Assembly (NCBI GenBank): GCA_020746105.1
Contig: CM036618.1
Coordinates: 92,932,122-92,996,121, forward strand
Reading direction: 5' to 3'
DNA from: Trogon surrucura
Lineage: Eukaryota; Chordata; Aves; Trogoniformes; Trogonidae
Length of the DNA: 64,000 bases
In this document: positions 1-14,000 of the stretch, one piece after another
How the letters are laid out: each line of letters begins with the position of its first letter
How positions within the stretch are numbered: the stretch's first letter is position 1
Notes under the pieces: model-generated
Databases searched by the model: none
What the model was told of the DNA's origin: nothing
What the model saw: the letters and a program-made list of their open reading frames with translations, nothing else
Program-made: the position numbers and the translations under genes

Positions 1-2636
1 GTCTCTAAAGCATGCACCTGACTCTGTAGCAGGGCTCTGTCAGGGCTTACTCGTCCTCATGCTGAGTGCCCAAATCATGTGGAAGTGGGAGGCCATTCGG
101 GAACTCTTAGCAGAGTGGAAGCTCCCTGGGAGGGCTTCCCTCTCCCCCTTCTTCCTCCTTTTATTTGAATAAAGCTGCTCCTTGACATGCCCAGAAGATG
201 AGCTCTTTTGGTACTTGAGCTAGTTAGAAGCCAGGCAGCTTATGAACCTCTCCTCTCCAAGCAGATACTGCCGGGAAATTTCTCATGTCCCAGGAGAAAT
301 CTCAAAATAAATGCAAAGCTGTGAACTTGCAGCTGACCTGGATGGGAAGAACCCCTATGCCTCAGATGGCCTCACATCTATTTCTATCAGCAGAAATATG
401 GTCTCCCTAACAACTGAATCAGTAAAAAGTGGAGCAGTATCCACCTGACAAAGCTGATTTGCTTTTTCCATTGCTTTTCCATTTGCTTTTTCCTTGTTCT
501 TTTGCCTTCATTGTGGGGCTCAGAAATGCAACTGATTGTAATGACTTCATGAGCTCCGCGACATCAGCTGAGCCAGAGTACCTGGCCATGCCCAGGTTCC
601 TCCTCTGCAGTAACTGAGGAGTTAAATGCATTGGGTGTCAGAGGTGAAACCTACCACCCTTCACCTTATATCTGTGAAGTGCTCACGCACAGAATCCATT
701 CCTCTGGCCCAGCTGACACATGGCAGTCTCCAATGACAGACCGTATGTCCAAGCCTCCAGAGCAGATTTAGGCTATTTCAGTGACTGATTTGTTCAGGGC
801 AGAGGCAAACACCCTTTTGTGGTCCAAAACAAAGCCAGCAAAGATATTATCCAGCCCAGCTACCAGTCATGTTGGCTGATGGATACTCTCTGTGAGCTCT
901 CCTTCATCTATTTCAGTGCAAAGTTTATAGTGCAAACTAGTTTTAGCAGCTGGTTAAGCTAAAACAGATGACTTTGTCCTTATTTTACCAGCAGAGCTGG
1001 GAGATGTTGTACCAACTCCAGCAGAAGCACAGTTGCAAGTAGGTGTTGAATGCAAACATCCTAAAACTTTCCCAAGTCACTTGCAAAGTGAGTGTGCATC
1101 TTTGCTCTCTGTGGCAAAGATCATTTAGGCCACTGCATTGACTGAGTCATTCACCTAAACTGCAGGATCTCGCCTGGTTGATTGATACGAGAGGCAGACA
1201 CACTCTGCATGCACTGAGAGCTGGCTTATGAAGCTGTTGGGACCACTGCAGAAGAAGGGGGTTTCTGCAGGCATGTACCCACAGTGAATAGCCCTGCTCC
1301 TTTTTGGAGCCCACTAGTGAGACGCCTTAACCATTTCTTCCCATTTACTCTTGCCTAACATCACTAGCTTTGCTGACTCTCTCCTACTCCTCCTGCCCCC
1401 ATCTCTTATTATCTGATCACCTAACCTCTCCAAAATTAGTCGCACTATGTTTAGCTGGTTCTGGCACGCCGGGCACTCCTGTGGGTGATGGGTTGGTCTC
1501 ACAGGGAGCCTACGAATTTCCATTGCTGTTAGAGAGAGGAGTGTTTTCAAAACTGCTGACACCAGATCCCAGCGAGCGAACTAAACCGAGAGGCCGGAGC
1601 CTGTGAAATGTTCTTAATATAGCTGGGGCAAATAGCTCTCATCTTGTGTTACCGAAGCCCCGCAGTCATGTGTCCCTGCAGCCCCGTACCCCTGTCAGGC
1701 AGGAGGGCAAGAGTGTGAGGTCATTTCCAACAGCTCTACTTTCGTGACATCATCACGGGAAAGCCAAGCAACTACTTGGTTTAGGTGGGGGAAGTCAGAG
1801 GAAAGGGCAGGCACAGGATTTAAGCTTTCCTTTCTGCTTCCATGTGAGCCAAACATAGTTTTGGAGGTTACAAGGGGGTCATTTTCCTCCCTTTTCCTCC
1901 TTCTTGGAGGTCACTGTAGCCGTATCACTGGCAGCTTTTCAGGAGTGCTGGAGTGAGGCAGCTTTGCTCCAGCCTTACCAGAGTATGAAAGAGCCATCTA
2001 CAGGTGATGGGAGATAAGGCGGCACAGCCCTCCCTTCTCTGATCAGCAGGAGGATGAGAAGTTAACCGAAGCTGGTGGCCTTCTCCCCTGCATTAAACCT
2101 CCTCCCCCAGGTCACAGCCATCCCTCTCACAGGGCACCTGCGTGTTACATGAATGGCCCCGACCTCTTCCAGCTCGCAGTTGCCGACTTCAAACCCCCTT
2201 GAGCATTTCTACATGGACCGATGCTCACAAGGGACAGCAGAAGAGCTCTGGGCATACTCCACGCCTCAAACATACTGATCCCAAGAAAGGCATGTGGTAT
2301 TTCTTTAGTGTAGATATTTGCCTACCTCCTTTTCTTTTGCTTTCTTTTCAGCCACTTTCCTCCAGGATTTCCTCTTTCTCTTTGTTTCCATTCAGGACCC
2401 CCCTACACTGCCCCCACTGTCCCTCTTTCCTCTTCCAGTTGTTTCCTACACATTACTCTGACTGAACCCAGCTCTGACTTGTGAGTGCTGTAGACCCCAT
2501 GGGCTCTGTCTGACTGACATGACATATTTTAAAGAGTGTGGTCTTAGCCCCAGCAAGGTGAAAGAGCATTAGTCAGCATGTATGAGCTGCGCAGCATAAT
2601 AGAAAATGCAGCTTTTAATTAAAACTGGTATTTCAG
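1..2636. other. non-coding stretch, nothing recognised
   Basis: No recognisable exon, RNA gene or transposon is visible. Open frames are short and overlap on both strands. The stretch 2320-2460 is pyrimidine-rich and AG-terminated in places, so it could mimic splice acceptors. It is most simply intergenic or intronic DNA. Confidence 0.6.
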
Positions 2637-2755
2637 GACCTCTGCTGGTGGCAGCCCTGCTGAAATATGACATCGCTGAAGCCCTGCAGATTGTGGTGTG
2701 ACCCCATCTCCAGGAGCTGCAGCGCCCAACACCAGTGCCAGCACTTGGAGTGATG
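2637..2755 (+). other. possible exon bounded by AG and GTAAGT
   Basis: A 119-bp segment is preceded by TATTTCAG (ending at 2636) and followed by a perfect consensus donor GTAAGT starting at 2756. Frame 1 encodes a short hydrophobic, helix-like peptide beginning GPLLVAALLKYDIAEALQIV and stops at TGA after 21-22 codons, so it could only be a terminal coding or untranslated exon. The polypyrimidine tract upstream is weak (an AT-rich stretch before the AG). I recognise no protein family. A chance pairing of splice-like motifs is the main alternative. Confidence 0.12.
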
Positions 2756-2756
2756 G

Positions 2757-3437
2757 TAAGTGCTCTGTCTAATGGTTAAATATCCAACTTGGGCTGAGAG
2801 CACTCCCATAGTAGGATGGCAACTGCTTTGTACACTGGAGTGATGGACCTGTGTGGCAAAATGCAGGTCACAGCCATGGCACTACTTTGTGCATTGTTTG
2901 CTTTTTCCATTTAACATTATGCGAAATTCAAACACTGTGGGATTGTGTCCCTGTTGTCACCTATATAAGTGGGATTAGACCCCAGGAGTTTGGGAGCAAG
3001 ATCTTCTGACATCTACCCTGTTTATTTGACATTAGGCAGCACCTGTTCTTACATCTTGTTCTGCCAATATTTCATTTAATTTACTCCTTTCATTTATTGC
3101 ACCTGCTGCTGACTCTCCAAAGTGCTCTCTGTGAGGACTGTCCCATGGTTATTCCAGCAGGACGCATCACCCAGGTTCTGTGTTCACCCAGTGGTCCCTT
3201 GAAGGTATCACCACGGGTGCAGGGAGGCACGATAGGGGATTTACAGCCCCTGCTCCAGGCACAGGCAAGCTTTGGTTGGCTCCTTGTAACAGTACTGCCT
3301 CCCCATAATACCTGGGGCAAGTCACTCAGGCCTTGATCTGCAAAGACAAAGGCAAACACGATTTCCTTGATCTTGGTGTCTGTAAACCCAATTAACAGAA
3401 CTGCCTTATTTCAAGAGGTACCACAGTGGAAGTGGGC
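2757..3437. other. non-coding stretch with faint MIR-like core
   Basis: No coding signal is visible. Around 3305-3345 the phrase 'CTGGGGCAAGTCACTCAGGC' resembles the conserved core of MIR-type SINEs (the GGGCAAGTCACT element), but the match does not extend far enough to call an element with confidence. Confidence 0.35.
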
Positions 3438-3500
3438 ATGTCACAGAATCACAGAATGTCTTAGGTTGGAAGGGACCTACAGACAACTCACAGGACCAAG
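3438..3500 (-). mobile_element. CR1 LINE, 3'-terminal fragment
   Basis: Read on the plus strand this begins with CACAGAATCACAGAATG and continues into GGTTGGAAGGGACCTAC. That is the reverse complement of the CR1 3' end (the AGGTCCCTTCCAACC block followed by ATTCTGTG octamers). Only about 60 bp remain, so it carries no ORF2 sequence. CR1 copies are typically severely 5'-truncated, and this one is an extreme case. Confidence 0.85.
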
Positions 3501-6500
3501 ATGCAGAGACAGAAAGCAGTAGCAGGCTGGTCTTGTTATGAATAATTCTCTTAAAATGGAATTAGTGCTGCCCACCTGTCCCTGAATACCTTACATCCCT
3601 GGCACAAGCAGAAAGGGCATGGGAAACCTCAGCTCACCCGATTTGGTTCCTGTGCACCCAGTGTCCTCATGCAAGGAAATAGCCAAGCTCTCAGAGAGAT
3701 GCACTTGACGCAGCACTTCTCGTTTCCATCTGTCCCACTTCAACCAGACCATGACCCATGTCCAAGGCATGACTCAGAACTGGGTATCTCACAACTCGAA
3801 ATCATAATGTTACCTTCTAAATTTTCAAGCAAAAGAATATCTGCTCCTTGGATGGGCTGTGAGGTCAAGGAGGGTGTTTGCCTCTGTCTCTCAAGTTGCA
3901 TCTGCCGGAGGCCAATCATTGCATTAGTGGTTAGACTTCATAGCAAATCAGAGGGAGAAGAAAAGCTAGGGTTTAGGGTAGAAGAAAATATAGTTTACTG
4001 GGCACACCTGAGAACTTGTGCCCAGAGCCACAGTTCATCTGATAAACAGTATTTTTTTTAAAAGTTTATAATATTAAGGTGGGTTATGGGGAACAGCCCC
4101 ATAATTTGAACCTAAAAACACCTCTACATAACAACAGAGAAAACAGAGGAAAAGGAAGGAGCACCCAATTCCCAAGTTCCTGTTGGCTGCTGACTCAGCA
4201 TGGGACCAAGGTTTCAAGGTAGGAGCTGAAGATCTTGTTTGGGTTTCCTGGGGAATAACGTTTTCTACAGCTCTGGAGGTGGAGGCATTAATGAACATTG
4301 CATGTAATCGAGGGAAGAGCGGGAGACTGCCGTTTAGTCCCAGAAGACTTCCTGAGTGGAGACCCTTGAGCGCTTTTCTGGACTTGGTAAGGTGGACGAC
4401 TGCAGATCATGAAGTACTGATCATCTTCCCACTCTTGTCCTTGCTCAGGCCCTCTTAAGGAGGACCATCCCTGGAGGAGAAAGAGGATCTGCACCTGACA
4501 TTGCCCCTCAGCACCTGTCCTGCAGGAGAGGTGCAAGGGTACTTTGGCTCTCAGCTGGGCTCAGTGAGAAAGTGGGGAGAAACCAACCCCAAGAGAGTCC
4601 TGTCCTTCTTACCCACAGGTCTAGGCCTTTTGCACACCAGCAAGCGTGGAGTTAAGACTGCAGCCGAGATGAAATCCAAACATTTGCAAGTGTGGGAATT
4701 CCCAAGGAGAGCAACCAAACTACCTTCACTCTGCCCTCAAAGCAGTGTTTTTACGCAGCCTGCAGCTGAATCTGCCTTGGCCAGCTGCAACAAAGTTTAA
4801 TCTTATCAGTGACCATAAAAACTCAAATTCCTCTTAGCAGAATTGCTGATGGGGACGGTAGTGCCAAGCCTGGCTTCACTGAGGTCTTGCACAGTCAACA
4901 GGGGGGAAAAATGCTATATCACAAATTCCTCAACCACAAATTCCTGTATCACCCCCCACTCTGCAAAGGGAGAATGAACCCACCAGCGGCTCGGCACCTC
5001 ATCGGGTGGAGTAGGATTCAAAATGTCTTTTCCCTCTGTCACTTAAGGGTAGGATTTTTTTTTTGTTAGTGAAGTTAAACAGGTACAATGATTCTTGCAG
5101 GCTCATCTCAAGAGATGCAGAAGTGCTCTGCCCTGGCAGTGGGTCTGCTTGGCTGTAGATGGGTCCAAGATCTCCTTAGCATGGCTCTTCTGGGAGGGCA
5201 AGGGAGAACTGAATTGTTGTGTACAGGAGTTCCTGGCAAAGTCATGCTTCTCTCTGAAAGGTGTATTGAGTTCAGCAAGGGTGGTGTACATCCATGGGAA
5301 GGTCTTGGTATTTTGCTGTTGAGAAAGCAATGCCTGAAGTGCTCCTCTCCCACCTGGGCTGTCTTCCATTCAAGTCTGCAGGTGCTGGAGCTGGGAAGCA
5401 ACAAGTGGACTCACATCTCAGACATGCAGCTTGGACCTGGGTTGCACCTCAGTGGCTAGTTTAGGTGTTATTGCTGAGTTAAAAGGTGTAGGCAAGGTTC
5501 TTTATCTCCCACAGTCTGTCACTTAAGACTTGTGAAGTCTGTCCCACAGATGCTTGGACCTCCTGCAGGAGGTGGTGAGGACCAACACCTCCACCAGCAC
5601 CACAGTAACGCTGACTGGTTCCTCTTCAGCTTTCCCATCTCTTCTTTTGGCCCGTTCTACCCTAAACCTCCCACATGCATGTGCCTGCAATGACAAGATT
5701 AGCTTTCCTGGGCTGCACTCAGCTGTCTCCCCTTTGTACACCTGCCACTGTCATCATCCTTTCTTCTGTCCTGGGTTCATCCCATCACCTCCTCATTTGT
5801 CCTCTCTTGAGGTATTTATCTATCCCCTCCCATGACCCTGTCAGTTATTCCTAGTCTTTCCACGCTTTAAGAAGACACAACCATCTTTGTTTTCCCCCTG
5901 CCTCTCCCATATGGTGTATTTGTTCTCTCTTCTCAGCCCATCCATCCACACATTTCCCTCCCTATGCACACCAGTGGTCTCCATGTACAATTCTCATGCA
6001 GGGCTGTGAGACAGTCTGAGCTTTGCACCAGCTCAGTCTGGTCTTTAATGAATTTGCCTCACCCGAGAGAGGAGGCTTCCCCTCTGCTCTGGAGCAGCCC
6101 ACAGGGAAGATCACACAAGATACCCAAGGACAAAGCACGGTTGTGTCAAAAACCTGGAGTGAACGTGCAAAACAGACACACTTGGACTCCGTCTGAGAAC
6201 TAGTCTGTAAGCAGTGCTCTTGGTACTCCAACGTCTCACTCCCGATGCTGATAGGAAGTCACCCTGCTTATACAGGGGAGGCTGGTGGAAATACTTGGCA
6301 TGCACTTCAGCTGTTGATAAGGCTGGACTATCTGCCAATACACATTGTGCCTCTCCCTCTGTCTGACTTGGAGTGGTCTGCAGTTCTCATCACCATCGTA
6401 TGTCAACACCTGTGCCTTCTTGGCTCCTTCCCCTTGCCTCACCCTTTGTATGCCTTGGACCAGCGCTGCTCAGCACAGCAGTTGGCCAAGACTTCAATGC

Positions 6501-7724
6501 CCAGGTCCTGCGATATCTGGCTGCTTTGGGAACCGAACCAATGGAGAATATCTCAGAAGCACACAGTACTGCTTGCAACTGCATTCAGACATGCGGCTTC
6601 CCTTGCAGAAGTGTATATCTAACCCTTGTGTTGGGCAGAGGGAGATAACGGCTGTCTTTCCTCCCATTATTTCAGGCTCAGACGTGACAGAGAACCATCC
6701 TAACTAGGGGCTACAGAGATGACGCTTCCATGGAGAAAAAGTTTTATTTATGAGCCAGATTAGGAGGCATTAATTGCTTTCTCTCCTGGTTTCTGCTCAG
6801 AAAGGTACAGTAATCACAGGAACATTTTTGACATTGTTGACATAACTTCCCAGCCCTCCTGCTGAGAAACAGGGACTCTTGCATACTTCAAAAGGGCTTA
6901 AAGGCTCGGGTTGTGCCACCACAGTAGTAGTGCCGATCTAGGACTGGGGTGGGGGGAATTTGCATTAGAAGGATTAAATACCAGGGCTATTGTGGAATTT
7001 TAAACTGATGTTTTCCGGCTGACCACAGGCCCAGAGCTTGTGTGTGGCATGTTTGAGCCTCAAAAAGTGCTCTTGATCCTCTGATCTTTTATTTCATAAC
7101 ATTTCTTCCCACTCCCTCCCCTCAGATGTATTTTGCTTTTCTTTCGGCTGCTGAGCAGACACACATATTAGCAAAAGGAACATGTTGGGTTGACAGTACT
7201 GCAAGCAGTCTGAAGCTTAGGAAAGCTTTCTTTGCGTTGCGTGTATTGGAAAAACCAAGTATCTGGATTACTCTTGTAGTGTTGGGCCCCGGAATAACAA
7301 CAAAGTTAAGACAAGCTCCATTTCTACCCAAGTGCCCTGTGAAACTTTGCCACAGTCCTGTACAAACACTGTGGGATGTTCCTACATCAGATCTCCTTCT
7401 GAGATGAGTATCTTGCTTGTGGTTCATATAAAACCCTCCCAGCTTTCACAGCACGATGACAAATGAGATATCTCTTGCAGCTACATCAACATAATGGGGT
7501 CTCTGCTGAGACAACCGATTTCCAAAATATCAGTCCATGGTATTCCTGGCACTTCTCAAGCACCTCTCTCCACAGGAAGAGATTGAGCCTGTGAGGATGC
7601 TCAGCCTCTCACACAACTGGATCAGTTGTGTCCCTGAGCCAGCCAGACATTCAGCTGTCACTAGACATGGTCTCAGGCTGCACACAGATTTCCTATTGTG
7701 GTAGCAAATGGCTTCTTACTAGGT
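3501..7724. other. non-coding stretch, nothing recognised
   Basis: About 4.2 kb without a recognisable gene or repeat. There are homopolymer runs only (T-run near 5050), and a 12-bp motif containing CACAAATTCCT occurs twice at 4920-4945. Open frames up to about 130 codons (for example 3669-4061) occur, but with overlapping frames on both strands and no recognisable protein. Confidence 0.55.
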
Positions 7725-8052
7725 CACAGAATTGCAGAATCACAAAATCACAGAATCACAGAATTTTCGGGGTTGGAAGGGACCTCGAAAGATCATCTAG
7801 TCCAAACCCCCTGCCAGAGCAGGATCACCTACAGTAGGTCACACAGGAACAGGTCCAGGAGGGTTATGAATATCTCCAGAGAAGGAGACTCCACAACCTC
7901 TCTGGGCAGCCTGTTCCAGTGCTCTGTCACCTTCCCAGTGAAAAAGCTTTTCCTAATGTTTTTGTGGAACCTCCTATGTTCCAGTTTGCATCCACTGCCC
8001 CTTGTCCTATCATTGGACATCATGGAGAAGAGCCTGGCTCTGTCTTCCTAAC
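7725..8052 (-). mobile_element. CR1 LINE, 3' fragment with ORF2 C-terminal remnant
   Basis: The element starts (3' end, minus strand) with four degenerate CACAGAAT octamers at about 7725-7762, then GGTTGGAAGGGACCTCGAAAG and the canonical ATCATCTAGTCC block. The minus-strand frame 8023-7829 encodes the CR1 ORF2 C-terminus, with recognisable landmarks SNDRTRG, the [20 protein letters not shown] segment and a terminal LCDLL. The copy is 5'-truncated near 8052, within the sequence just upstream of the SNDRTRG motif. It is a dead retrotransposon remnant. Confidence 0.95.
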
Positions 8053-11000
8053 ACAGCTGGCCTCTGGCTTAGCTCTCAAAGTAGCCAGCCCTCTGCATGG
8101 CATCATGTCAGAAAAACATGATTCTTGGCAGGGAAAGCTGTCTGGGGTTGGGGTTCTGGGGTTGGTTTTTGGTTTTTTTTTGCTCTGCACAGAGGTAAAA
8201 ACCCAGCCTTCCAACATTAGCCTTGCCATGTGCAGCATCCTAAAGTCGTATCAGACTTGGCTTGTCTTTGAGGCAGACATTGGAAGTTGGAAAGGGCCAA
8301 TCTTGGACTTCAGCATGCCGCATTGTGGTTCAGTGTCTGTGCAGGGTCCAGAAGGGAGGTACATGCCCCTGCAGATGGGGAGCACTGAGGAAGTCCCACT
8401 GCTGCTCTCCCCACACCACAGCCAGAAAGTATCCCTTCACAGTGGGGTGGGCAGGGACAACAGCTCCATGAAAGCAGGGGCCTACAGCCAGCTCCCAGCT
8501 CTTCCTTAAGTCTGGCTGCCTGCCCAGAGTACAGTCCTGTGGTTTATAGGGCACAGGCACTCTCTGTAAGCAGAACCAGTCCCACTGTGATGTGGGCCTT
8601 TATGGCTGAAGACCCTAATCAGTGCCAACTAAAATTGTCAAGGACCTAATACACAAATACAGATATTCCTGTTCTTTCTAAAATCACTCTTGCTCATGTT
8701 TCTGGTAGTTATTATAATTCAGTGAGGACTTGGCAACTCATCAAAGCTAGCATTTTCCCTTAGTCTGATGCAGCAAAGTAATAAAGACCAACCACTAAAG
8801 ATCTTGGACCAGTTACGCAGCAAGGCAGCAAAGGGAGTTCAGCTTTTTCCTTGCAACTGTGACTCAGCTTTACAGCCCATCCCCTGCAGCGTAGTTTCCC
8901 CAAAGCGATGGTTGTTCCACAACCAGCTATCCCTCCACCACACCTCCTCACACATCCCAGGATGACTCCTCATGGGAAGCTGAGAGCACTGTCATGAAAG
9001 CAGTAGTAGCTAGAGGGTTCAAGAGCAGGTGTGCTCTCGTCTGAGAGCAGATGCCTGTTAATTATTTGTACAGCACGAGAGGTGTACTTGGTCTAGACAA
9101 ACAGCAAGCAAGACCAGCCTCTTTCCCCAAGGAGCTTTGCATGCAGGTTATGCAGATACCAACAGGCAAGGCAGGCTCAGGCATGAAGGAGGGAGCCAAC
9201 CATGCCATGGAGGAAGATGGTGATGAAAGGACAGACAAAATGTGCAAGGCATTTAGAGGAATTGGAAGGAGATGATTTGATGAAGGGATGAGAAATTGTT
9301 TTCCAATCCCAGGAAAACAAAACAGAAAGAGGCAGCAGGGATGTCAGAAATACCAGAGGGTAAAGAGTAGACATACCAGCTTGGGACTTAAAACCAGTAC
9401 AGCTCCTGGCCAGGCCGCTGTACCTTGCTTGTATAATAAGGCTGTAGGAAGCTGGGAGTGAGTGAGCAGTGCTAGAGATGGAGTAGAAGGGGCTGCCACA
9501 AATTAGCCTTTTGCAATATGCATTGATGTGCAATATGTTCTGGATGTGTAGCATGAAAGGATAAGCTTGAGCTTGGGAAGCACTGTCAAGGCAGGATCTA
9601 GCTGGGCTGCCTGTACAAACCTATATGGTCCTGTATACATGGGAGCATTTTGTCTCAGAGCAGCATTGATCACACCCCTGTGTCATCCCTCCATCCAGGA
9701 AGGAGGGGGGCAGGAAAGCACCAATGATACTACAAGGAAGGCATAAAGTCACTACCTCCTCACAGGAGACACAACCCACAATCCAGCTTACTTTGCTCTT
9801 CTGGCTGCAAACTGTAAGAAGAAGAGCTGCTGACAAAAAGAAGTCCTTTAAATCAATAGGCAACTCAATGGCTTTTTTAATTCACAGTGCTCCGATTCAA
9901 TATCCTGCTGGAAAAAGGGTAAGTCTCCATTTGACATTGTACTTAGTCAGATGCCTTTCTGGAATCCTGCACTGACCACATCATACCATGCAATTTCTCT
10001 CCTCCTTGCCAGGATGCACTTACACGTTGGCTGCTTTAATAGTTGAGGTGGCACTTTTATTTTAAGCACTTCTTTTCATTGGCTTCTGCAACCTTCTGAA
10101 ACAGTTCGGAGTTGCGGGTTTTTTTTCCCCCTGGGCTGAAATTTCTCACGCTCATGCTCAGCCCTGGGTGATGAAAGTTTGACGATAATCTGCTGTTGCC
10201 CATGTCTCGACTCAACAAAGTGGTGATTTTGGGCTGGAACAACTGGAACTCCCTGATACACTGATTGGAGGAGGCACAGAACAAATCGTGCCTCCTCGTT
10301 TACTCCACACACTCCAATTTGTGGATTCCTGTGTGTCTCTTCACCACTGCCTCAGCACCCAGGCAGCACCTGGAGTCCAGAACAGCCTTCCTGCTTCAGT
10401 CCCTGCTACCTGCTGATCCCACACTCATGAGGTCCTGGTATACAGCTTATGCATGGGTCACTTCATTTTAGAGACATTCGCAAAGTGTCTGAATCAGAAG
10501 CAAAATCAAACAGAACCCCACAGGCTTAGCAAGTCAAGTCATTGCAGGGTCATGCTGCTTTTCATTAACTTTTTTTTCCTTTAGCACAAACCTTGCTAAC
10601 GTGTAGCCCCTGATTTTTCAGAGTGCCCATTCTTTTCCCAGTGTGCCCCTCCTGACTTCTAACACACAGTACACAGAGCTTTGCTTTCAAATCCTGTAGG
10701 ACAAATGGGCCTATTCACAGGGTTAAGTGCCGCTTACTGTGGTTTCCAGAGCTAGCTTGGCTGAAGCACAAGATCTGGGGCTCTTGATCTCAGATGACTT
10801 CTCCTGGGTGTGAAGAAGTGAGCTACCTCTGTGTAGGTACTTATGGCTCTCCTGCTCTCCTTCATTCCCTTTTTTTTTACGATTCCTTTGCCTCACCTTT
10901 TCCACTCCCCTATATGTGCTAGTGCCAGGAGACCCCTTCAAGAATACCTTCCCCTCCCTCCAGCTAAGCCCTTGGCAACTTGATACCAGCTGGGTACTTC

Positions 11001-14000
11001 ATCTCTGTACCCCACTGGTAGCTCAAGATCAGTCAAGGGTGACATCTGAGCCCACATCCTGCCTTACATGGCCCCTGTGTGCCCTGCAACTGTTGGAAAG
11101 AGCCCTGCTGGTGAGCTCCATGAAAGGTAACACCAGGCAGTGGCAGAGGATTTTTCATCTCATTTCACCCCATGAAGAGCCCAGCCAAGCAGATACCTCA
11201 ACCCAAGCATCTGTGAAGGGAGGGAGGAAGAGATTAAAAGCCTTGAACCCCTTGAAAGTCATGAAATAGTCTGCAAGCAAAAGTACCTGCTGTTTGCCAA
11301 ATGCTAGGGGGGCATGGCAGGGAAAAGTATCCAGAACCAGGCATCTGTGCTCCCCTTGCTCTTTTTGGCACTCTCCACCTCCTAGAGCACCCATAGTGGG
11401 GCCTGCTGGGGGGCAAGCTGGTTGTGCAAAGGGTGGGCTATCAGCTTTGAATCAAAAGGAGCATTCAGGCAGGCAGCAGGTCTGGCAGGAGGGAGGGCTG
11501 AGGGGAGCAGGGGAGGACGGGGCGCCAGTTTAACTGGGGAAGGGGGGGATAAAACGTCTCCAGTGTCGACCGGTGAGGCTTTCTTTCCCTTTATAGTAGC
11601 CCTGATGACTGAGTGAGAGACACCACAAGGAGAGTGGAGTTAGAAAGGCGAGGGGGGGGGCAAATGCTGGCCTGCAAAGTCAATAGTAATTTAACACCCC
11701 GCTGACATTTTTGGTTGGCAACAGGATAGATATTTAAATCATAACCTTCTCTCTCCTATACCCCTCCCCCCCCACAAAAATAAATAAATAAACCCAGCAG
11801 CCCCTCTTTTGGCCTGCCAAGAACTTGTAGCATTTGCTGTGCACTCCCTAAGCCTCACGTCGGGCACCATCAGCCAAGCCTTTCCTTGACATCAGGGATG
11901 CTCGTTCCCCTCCAGCTTTTGGAGGGGTGCTGAGGACCAGGTGTTGGCGGGGCTGGCCTCAGCAGCTGGCTGGGACTGGAGCATGTGTCTCCGGGTTGCT
12001 GTGCAACCAGAGGCACAAGTCAGAGCGCGGCCGTGCATACGTGCTGTTTCACCCATGCGACAGCCAGCTCATACCAGCCTCTCTGACCCCTGGCACAGCA
12101 CACATGGGCCCCAGCTGGGCTGGTCGCTTGTCGGGGGAAGTGGGAGGAGAAGGAGGGAGTTTGGGAAGAAAATGGGGAAGATGGGGACAGAAAAGTGGAA
12201 AAAGAAAAAAAAAGTCGTTATAAGTCTCAACCAGTGCCCTTAAAAAGCAATCAGGATCTGACACCAAAGCCTCTTCCACCTAAAATTGATTCCTGAAAAC
12301 AGGGGTGAGTCCTACAACCTGTCTGCTCTCTGCAGGTGGCAGAGCCATTGAGCCCCAGCCCCTCACGCCTGCAATCTTCTTTTTATAAACTTGTGCAGAC
12401 CGTGGAAGAAACATAGTTCATTGCAGAGCCATCTCTTACCGTGTGGTGATTGCCCCAAATCCCCCAGATCTCACACTCTGTCCCTTTGTTGCACTGCAGA
12501 GGACAGAGGATCAGCTCCAGCATCTTCCTTACTCCCTTTTTCTCAGAGTGCTTTCTCATCACACATGATACTGAAGGCAGCTCTTTCCCCAAGGACACTC
12601 TCTGTCAGACTTTACAGCTCCGGTTTCTGTTTGCACCCTCTGTTCGTGGGTCCTAATCCACAAGGCAATGAATTCAGTGGAAAAACATCCATCAGCTGCA
12701 AGGACCATTGAATATGCCTGATATCAATTAGGATCTAATTTGCCTAGTCTTATTATTCACATATGAGTCCTGAGACTGAGACTCCCAGCGCTAAACGGGA
12801 TTTTTTTCTCCCTCCCTGCACCTGGGTTTCAGTCGTTTTGATCAAACTAAATAGCCTGGCTTGCACTTCCACATCTGCAGCTCTTGCCTACCATGACTGG
12901 GCTGGACATAGCAGAGAAAAGCACAGACTTTGGGGAGGGGGAGGCAAGAAGGGGAGCTAGCTTATGACACGTGTGAGTTATGAATATGCAGTGGAGATTT
13001 ATCCCCAGAGCCTTTACAATGCAATGGCCTTCAGGTGAACAGTGGGAAAAAGGTGCCAACAGACTTGTCAGCAAGCAACTTTTGCTAACATCTGTGGCAA
13101 GGTCTGCATGCTTTCACAGCTGGCAGGGACTTAGGTACTCCCCATGAGCCCTCTTTCCCTTGGAGTGTGCAGGCCATTTGTCTGAAAGGCTAAAAAGAGA
13201 AAATAGAGACATGCAGACAAAGAACTAAGTGATGCCCAGTATAACTATGGATCAGTTCCCCCTAGTCTCCTTTGCACATCAGAATGGCTGATAGGGAGCT
13301 CAGGGCAGCACTGCAAGTCCAAGAGCCTTTAAATTAAGGCTACAGTCCAAAAAATGCCTGAAGACTAACCTGCTGTGAAATGCAGATGCTGACTGTGAGT
13401 AGTAGCGCTAAATCTGCTGCTTTAGAGCAGCTGAGAACTGAATTCTGTCCTGTTCCCTCCCCTGTAGTGCAGCAGCAGCAGAGCCGCTTAGTGCAGCCCA
13501 GCCTTTCAAATGTTGATGCCTGAAAATAGGTTCCAAAATGTGTGTGGAGCAGCCCTTTTCAGAAGCTCAGTGCATCCGGATGAATAGCATCAGATGTCCT
13601 CAGAGCTATTGAAAATGCATTCCAGCTGCCTAACTCTGCCTTTTTGAGCCAAATTTGAGGTGAGGAGGATGGAAAAGCTTGGTTTCACTTGTTAACAAGT
13701 CCTCCAGTTCATACTCGCTGGAGAAAAGGGACTAGCAAAATTTAGGATGGCTACAGCAGAAGACAATAGAGAATGAAAATTGGTTTGTTAGCAGATTTCC
13801 ATCCATTCTTTTTGTAAGCCCCCAAATAAATATCTCTCTAATGTCACTGTTTGTTTTTATTCTTCCTGAATATGCTCCTGCTATTATTTTTACCTCATCC
13901 CTTGGTTCTCTGTGTAATACTTCTAGTACACTCTTTTCTTAAAGGAAATCTAGTCTAAACTGAAGAAAGGCCATGCTCCATGGCCCCACAGTAAGGCATT

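Noticed and set aside
7919-8509. 196-codon open frame on the plus strand
   Set aside because: It begins inside the antisense strand of a CR1 fragment and runs into unrelated DNA; no known protein, and a length within chance expectation.
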